Under the pieces are notes generated by a model. The model was given only the letters and a program-made list of their open reading frames with translations, was not told the DNA's origin and made no database searches. The position numbers were made by a program, and so were the translations under genes. Positions 5,905 to 7,807 of a stretch of DNA of 7,807 nucleotides are shown here, one piece after another (positions within the stretch are counted from its first letter, which is position 1; each line of letters begins with the position of its first letter). Origin of the DNA: Pseudomonadota bacterium (GTDB lineage Bacteria > Pseudomonadota > Alphaproteobacteria > Micropepsales > Micropepsaceae); contig JANYBR010000119.1 in NCBI GenBank assembly GCA_025360685.1, positions 1 through 7,807 on the forward strand. Direction: 5' to 3'.

Positions 5905-6438
5905 CTGGAAGCTGATCGTCTGCTTCAAGGTTTCGCTCAAACGGCCCTTGTTGCCAAAGGCCCAGCTGCCGCCATAGGCGATGTCGTCGACCCGCCAGCC
6001 GGCCTGCGTGTTCACCAGATACACCGTGTCTGTCCAGTCGATCGGCTTGCTGCCGGCTTCGGCATATTCGAGCCTGACTGCGCAGCGGCCGGTTTTGGCA
6101 TCGCCAGAGCAGGCACCCACTTGTACCGCGGTGGCGCCTTCGAACATCGAGGTGAAGAGATCACCCTCCATCAAAGGCGGAGAATCCTTGTTTGCCTTGG
6201 CGAAACGCGACTCCGCGGCCCCGGCATCCGCCAGCAGTGTTATGAGCGCAGGCGACAGGAACGGCGCGTATTTCGCGCGATCGGACTCGGACGGCACGCC
6301 ATCGGAGGGATGAAACGTCTTGTACACTCCATAGAAGCCGTTGGCCGACGCACTGATTTCTGATTCTTCGCTGCCGGCCTGGGCATTGCCTGCCACACCT
6401 GCCGCAATGAAAACCGCTACCAGTATCGCGCGCGTCAT
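5902..6438 (-). CDS. Exported DUF3828-like protein
   Basis: This 178-residue protein begins with a clear signal peptide: MTRAILVAVFIAAGVAGNAQA, with a type I cleavage site after Ala21 (AQA). The mature part looks like the DUF3828 family of small exported proteins, from memory of the family pattern: FYGVYKTFHPSDGVPS (35-50), FLSPALITLLADA (60-72), PPLMEGDLFTSMFEGA (87-102), VGACSGDAKTGRCAVRLEY (107-125) and a conserved-looking end GWRVDDIAYGGSWAFGNKGRLSETLKQ (147-173). Cys110 and Cys119 are the only cysteines and could form a disulfide in the periplasm. The function is unknown. Its ATG overlaps the mscL stop by four bases (ATGA), so it is probably translated with mscL, which gives an envelope context. 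Confidence 0.85.
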   Translation of the reverse strand: MTRAILVAVFIAAGVAGNAQAGSEESEISASANGFYGVYKTFHPSDGVPSESDRAKYAPFLSPALITLLADAGAAESRFAKANKDSPPLMEGDLFTSMFEGATAVQVGACSGDAKTGRCAVRLEYAEAGSKPIDWTDTVYLVNTQAGWRVDDIAYGGSWAFGNKGRLSETLKQTISFQ

Positions 6439-6848
6439 CGGGCTTTCAGAGCGTCGCGGATTTCGCGCAAGAGCTGAACGTCCTCCGGTGTCGGTGGCGG
6501 CGGCGCATCCTTTGGCGGCCGCTGCAGCTTGTTGATCTGGCGTATGACCATGAACAGTACGAAGGCCACGATGACAAAGTTCAAAAGCGTATTGCCGAAA
6601 AGCCCGTAATTCAGCGTCACGGCGCCGGCATCCTGGGCGGCCTTCAGATTTGTCAGGCTGTGATCACCTTTCAACGTGACGAAGAAATTCGAAAAATCGA
6701 TCCCGCCGAGCAGCAACCCGATTGGCGGCATCAAGATGTCCTTGACGAGCGAATTGACGATTCCCGTGAACGACGCGCCGACGATCACGCCGACCGCCAG
6801 GTCGATGACGTTGCCACGCATGAGAAAGGTTCTGAATTCTTTGAACAT
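6435..6848 (-). CDS. mscL: Large-conductance mechanosensitive channel MscL
   Basis: This 137-residue protein is a full MscL, the inner-membrane pentameric channel that opens on high membrane tension and releases solutes during hypo-osmotic shock. The N-terminal amphipathic helix FKEFRTFLMRGN leads into the first membrane helix VIDLAVGVIVGASFTGIVNSLVKD with the gate residues Leu17 and Val21. Then come ILMPPIGLLLGGIDFSNF, a periplasmic loop (about 60-80), the second membrane helix NTLLNFVIVAFVLFMVIRQINKL (86-108), a Pro-rich linker (PPKDAPPPPTPED) and the C-terminal helical bundle segment VQLLREIRDALK (124-135). I chose ATG 6848 because MFKEFRTF is the family start; an in-frame TTG at 6875 would add nine unlikely residues. 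AAGAG lies about 9 bases upstream. It follows the VanZ-like gene by 29 bases and overlaps the DUF3828-like gene by four. Confidence 0.97.
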   Translation of the reverse strand: MFKEFRTFLMRGNVIDLAVGVIVGASFTGIVNSLVKDILMPPIGLLLGGIDFSNFFVTLKGDHSLTNLKAAQDAGAVTLNYGLFGNTLLNFVIVAFVLFMVIRQINKLQRPPKDAPPPPTPEDVQLLREIRDALKAR

Positions 6849-6877
6849 GACCGCGCACTCTTGTGTACGGCCCAAAG

Positions 6878-7282
6878 CTATTCCTGGTGCGCAGCCTCAA
6901 CAAGCTTGCGCGCCTTGAGGAGCGCCACTCCGGCCCAGCCAACGCCAAAGCCAACAAACACGCCGAGCGTGTTGGCGAGTTCATCGAAGACGTCCGCGTC
7001 GCGTCCGGTCAGGCCCTGGATGATTTCGAGGGCCCCACCCATCACCACCAGTCCGAACGCCCACATCAGCGCGCGCCGTTCGTTGGCTCGGACCGCAACC
7101 GTCGTCATCACGCAGAGTCCAAAATAGGCCGTGAAATGCAGCGCCTTGTCCCAGATGCCGAACGTCAGAACTTCGGCCACCTTGTCATGGGTCAACTCGC
7201 CATAGATCACGAACAGAATGGCGGGCAGGACCAGCCACGCATCAACCTGACGAATCAGATGCAGCAATCGTCTGAAATTCAC
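6878..7282 (-). CDS. VanZ-like membrane protein
   Basis: This protein of 134 residues (from GTG 7282) has four likely membrane helices at about 13-28, 46-66, 70-88 and 101-123. It carries the VanZ-like pattern DKALHFTAYFGL (45-56), GALEIIQ (83-89) and GRDADVFDELANTLGVFVG (93-111). VanZ-like proteins are small membrane proteins; the name comes from VanZ, linked to low-level teicoplanin resistance, but most relatives have no known role. The start is uncertain. An in-frame TTG at 7336 gives 152 residues, but it falls within the -10 box of the promoter I propose and neither start has a visible Shine-Dalgarno. The added segment (TFIFCASYGGRSGSAR) does not look like part of the family. It is the first gene of the leftward run, followed 29 bases later by mscL. 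Confidence 0.82.
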   Translation of the reverse strand: MNFRRLLHLIRQVDAWLVLPAILFVIYGELTHDKVAEVLTFGIWDKALHFTAYFGLCVMTTVAVRANERRALMWAFGLVVMGGALEIIQGLTGRDADVFDELANTLGVFVGFGVGWAGVALLKARKLVEAAHQE

Positions 7283-7333
7283 GCGCGCGGACCCGGATCG
7301 GCCGCCATAGGAAGCACAAAAAATAAACGTTTT

Positions 7334-7362
7334 CAATAAGTTACACTGTCAGACCAGGTCAA
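7334..7362 (-). promoter_or_regulatory. Candidate promoter of the leftward gene run
   Basis: On the minus strand TTGACC (7362-7357) is a good -35 box, followed after 17 bases by TTATTG (7339-7334) as a weak -10. If used, transcription would begin near 7327 and leave the TTG at 7336 outside the message, in favour of the GTG start at 7282. The -35 overlaps the 19-bp dyad at 7354-7372. Confidence 0.4.
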
Positions 7363-7372
7363 CAAGACCTGG
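7354..7372. promoter_or_regulatory. Perfect 19-bp dyad, candidate operator
   Basis: CCAGGTC (7354-7360) and GACCTGG (7366-7372) form a perfect inverted repeat around AACAA. It overlaps the proposed -35 of the leftward promoter and lies about 50 bases upstream of the -35 for rpmI. Further AGACC/AGGTC half-sites occur at 7351-7355, 7356-7360 and 7394-7398. This fits binding of a dimeric regulator. A hairpin in RNA is an alternative only if a transcript crosses it. Confidence 0.4.
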
Positions 7373-7388
7373 CCGGCCAGATGGCCGG
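7373..7388. repeat. Second inverted repeat in the divergent region
   Basis: CCGGCC (7373-7378) pairs perfectly with GGCCGG (7383-7388) around AGAT, directly abutting the 19-bp dyad. There is no T run. It may be part of the same regulatory site or chance in GC-rich DNA. Confidence 0.3.
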
Positions 7389-7420
7389 AGATCAGGTCTC
7401 AGAGCGGGAGGACCGCGCGG

Positions 7421-7448
7421 TTGCAAAATGTCCGGCTTTCCGTATAAC
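7421..7448 (+). promoter_or_regulatory. Promoter of rpmI-rplT
   Basis: TTGCAA at 7421-7426 and TATAAC at 7443-7448 with a 16-base spacer form the best sigma-70-type promoter in the window. Transcription would start near 7455 and give a leader of about 80 bases before rpmI, containing the two stems described next. Confidence 0.6.
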
Positions 7449-7462
7449 GCGCCCTCTTTCGT

Positions 7463-7494
7463 GAGCCGCCCGGCGGGGCATGCCGTGGCGACTC
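7463..7494 (+). promoter_or_regulatory. Long stem-loop in the rpmI leader
   Basis: GAGCCGCC (7463-7470) pairs with GGCGACTC (7487-7494) with one C-A mismatch, and the stem continues as CGGC (7471-7474) with GCCG (7482-7485) past a single bulged T at 7486, closing on a 7-base loop. It lies in the predicted leader and has no T run, so it is not a terminator. It may be a site for autogenous control by a ribosomal protein; L20 is the known regulator of this operon in other bacteria. That role here is inference. Confidence 0.45.
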
Positions 7495-7505
7495 GTAAAG
7501 CGAAC

Positions 7506-7520
7506 TGGCCGCTCAGGCCA
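7506..7520 (+). promoter_or_regulatory. Hairpin next to the rpmI ribosome binding site
   Basis: TGGCC (7506-7510) pairs with GGCCA (7516-7520) around GCTCA. It ends one base before the Shine-Dalgarno AGGAG (7522-7526), which is 8 bases from the ATG. Its position suits control of translation initiation, for example stacking on, or competing with, the ribosome. Confidence 0.35.
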
Positions 7521-7534
7521 CAGGAGACCGCAAA

Positions 7535-7726
7535 ATGCCCAAGATGAAGACCAAATCGGGTGCCAAAAAGCGCTTCAAATTCTCCGCGACCGGCAAGATC
7601 AAGACCGGAAAGGCCTATAAGCGCCACCGGTTGATCAGCAAATCCAAGCGTACGCGCAAGGAACTGCACGGCAATCTTTCCGTATCCGAAACCCAGCGCG
7701 TCAAGCGCTGGATGCCGTACGGCTGA
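7535..7726 (+). CDS. rpmI: 50S ribosomal protein L35
   Basis: This 63-residue, highly basic protein is L35 of the large ribosomal subunit. The N-terminus MPKMKTKSGAKKRFKFSATG is the family signature and the end VKRWMPYG matches the usual ..PY. terminus. The middle (KAYKRHRLISKSKRTRKELHGNLSV) differs from the proteobacterial sequences I remember, and the protein is slightly short for the family (usually about 64-67). AGGAG lies 8 bases before the ATG. rplT follows after 12 bases, with its Shine-Dalgarno overlapping the rpmI stop. infC, which often precedes rpmI, is not present in the window. Confidence 0.97.
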   Translation: MPKMKTKSGAKKRFKFSATGKIKTGKAYKRHRLISKSKRTRKELHGNLSVSETQRVKRWMPYG

Positions 7727-7738
7727 GGAGAACGAACC

Positions 7739-7807
7739 ATGTCACGCGCCCCACGTTCCGTCGCCAGCCACGCCCGCCGCAAGAAAGTCTTCAAGGCGGC
7801 CAAGGGC
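7739..7807 (+). CDS. rplT: 50S ribosomal protein L20, 5' part only
   Basis: The window holds the first 23 codons; the gene runs off the right edge. The peptide starts MSRAPRSVASHARRKKVFKA and goes on AKG, which fits the L20 N-terminus (SHA..KK(V/I)(L/F)K.AKG). L20 binds 23S rRNA early in large-subunit assembly and in several bacteria represses its own operon. The Shine-Dalgarno GAGGAG at 7725-7730 overlaps the rpmI stop, so the two genes are in one message. Residues 4-9 (APRSVA) differ from the common VKRGV. form. Confidence 0.93.
   Translation, partial: MSRAPRSVASHARRKKVFKAAKG

Noticed and set aside
5146..6363. 405-residue open frame on the plus strand
   Set aside because: It runs antisense through fRMsr, msrB and the DUF3828-like gene, all of which have clear family motifs on the minus strand.
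6849..6875. Nine-residue N-terminal extension of MscL from TTG 6875
   Set aside because: MscL proteins begin at or near the FKEF helix, and ATG 6848 matches this.
1..7807. CRISPR array, insertion sequence, integrase or attachment site, tRNA or rRNA
   Set aside because: I saw no regularly spaced repeats, no terminal inverted repeats with a transposase, and no tRNA- or rRNA-like sequence on either strand by eye.

Overview
The window is a GC-rich bacterial chromosomal segment with short intergenic gaps. The protein families (a PpiA-like exported cyclophilin, an OsmC-like protein, MsrB paired with free-methionine-(R)-sulfoxide reductase, MscL, a VanZ-like protein, a Lys/Ala-rich histone-like protein) and the general style of the sequences suggest a proteobacterium, most likely an alphaproteobacterium. 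This is inference from memory of the families, and the divergent N-termini of L35 and L20 keep it open. I see no phage, IS, integrase, tRNA, rRNA or CRISPR signal. It reads as core or near-core chromosome rather than a mobile island.

Layout. (1) Bases 1-440 hold no gene I can support; an AT-richer patch lies around 90-185. (2) Bases 441-4943 are a rightward run of six genes: exported cyclophilin-type peptidyl-prolyl isomerase, a 343-residue protein of unknown function, a single-cysteine OsmC-family protein, an alpha/beta hydrolase, a 12-helix MFS transporter, and after a slightly larger gap a small histone H1-like protein. The first five are packed with a 4-base overlap or gaps of 1 to 15 bases and are probably one transcript. 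(3) Bases 4972-7282 are a leftward run of five genes, read from the right: VanZ-like membrane protein, mscL, an exported DUF3828-like protein, msrB and free-methionine-(R)-sulfoxide reductase. mscL and the DUF3828-like gene overlap by four bases, and msrB abuts the reductase gene with no base between them. The two runs converge at about 4950, where a perfect 10-bp stem lies in the 3' end of the reductase gene. (4) Bases 7283-7534 form a divergent control region with a perfect 19-bp dyad, a second small hairpin, a good rightward promoter and a structured leader. (5) Bases 7535-7807 carry rpmI (L35) and the start of rplT (L20), cut by the window edge.

How the parts may work together. The leftward run combines envelope functions (VanZ-like, MscL, an exported protein) with repair of oxidised methionine, both protein-bound (MsrB) and free (fRMsr). 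The rightward run mixes an exported foldase, a possible thiol-dependent peroxidase, a probable esterase or hydrolase, an unknown protein and an exporter; no pathway can be named from sequence alone. I did not find a convincing new defence or mobile system. The points most worth following up are the structured rpmI leader without infC beside it, the dyad cluster in the divergent promoter region, the terminator-like stem inside coding sequence, and the uncharacterised five-gene unit.
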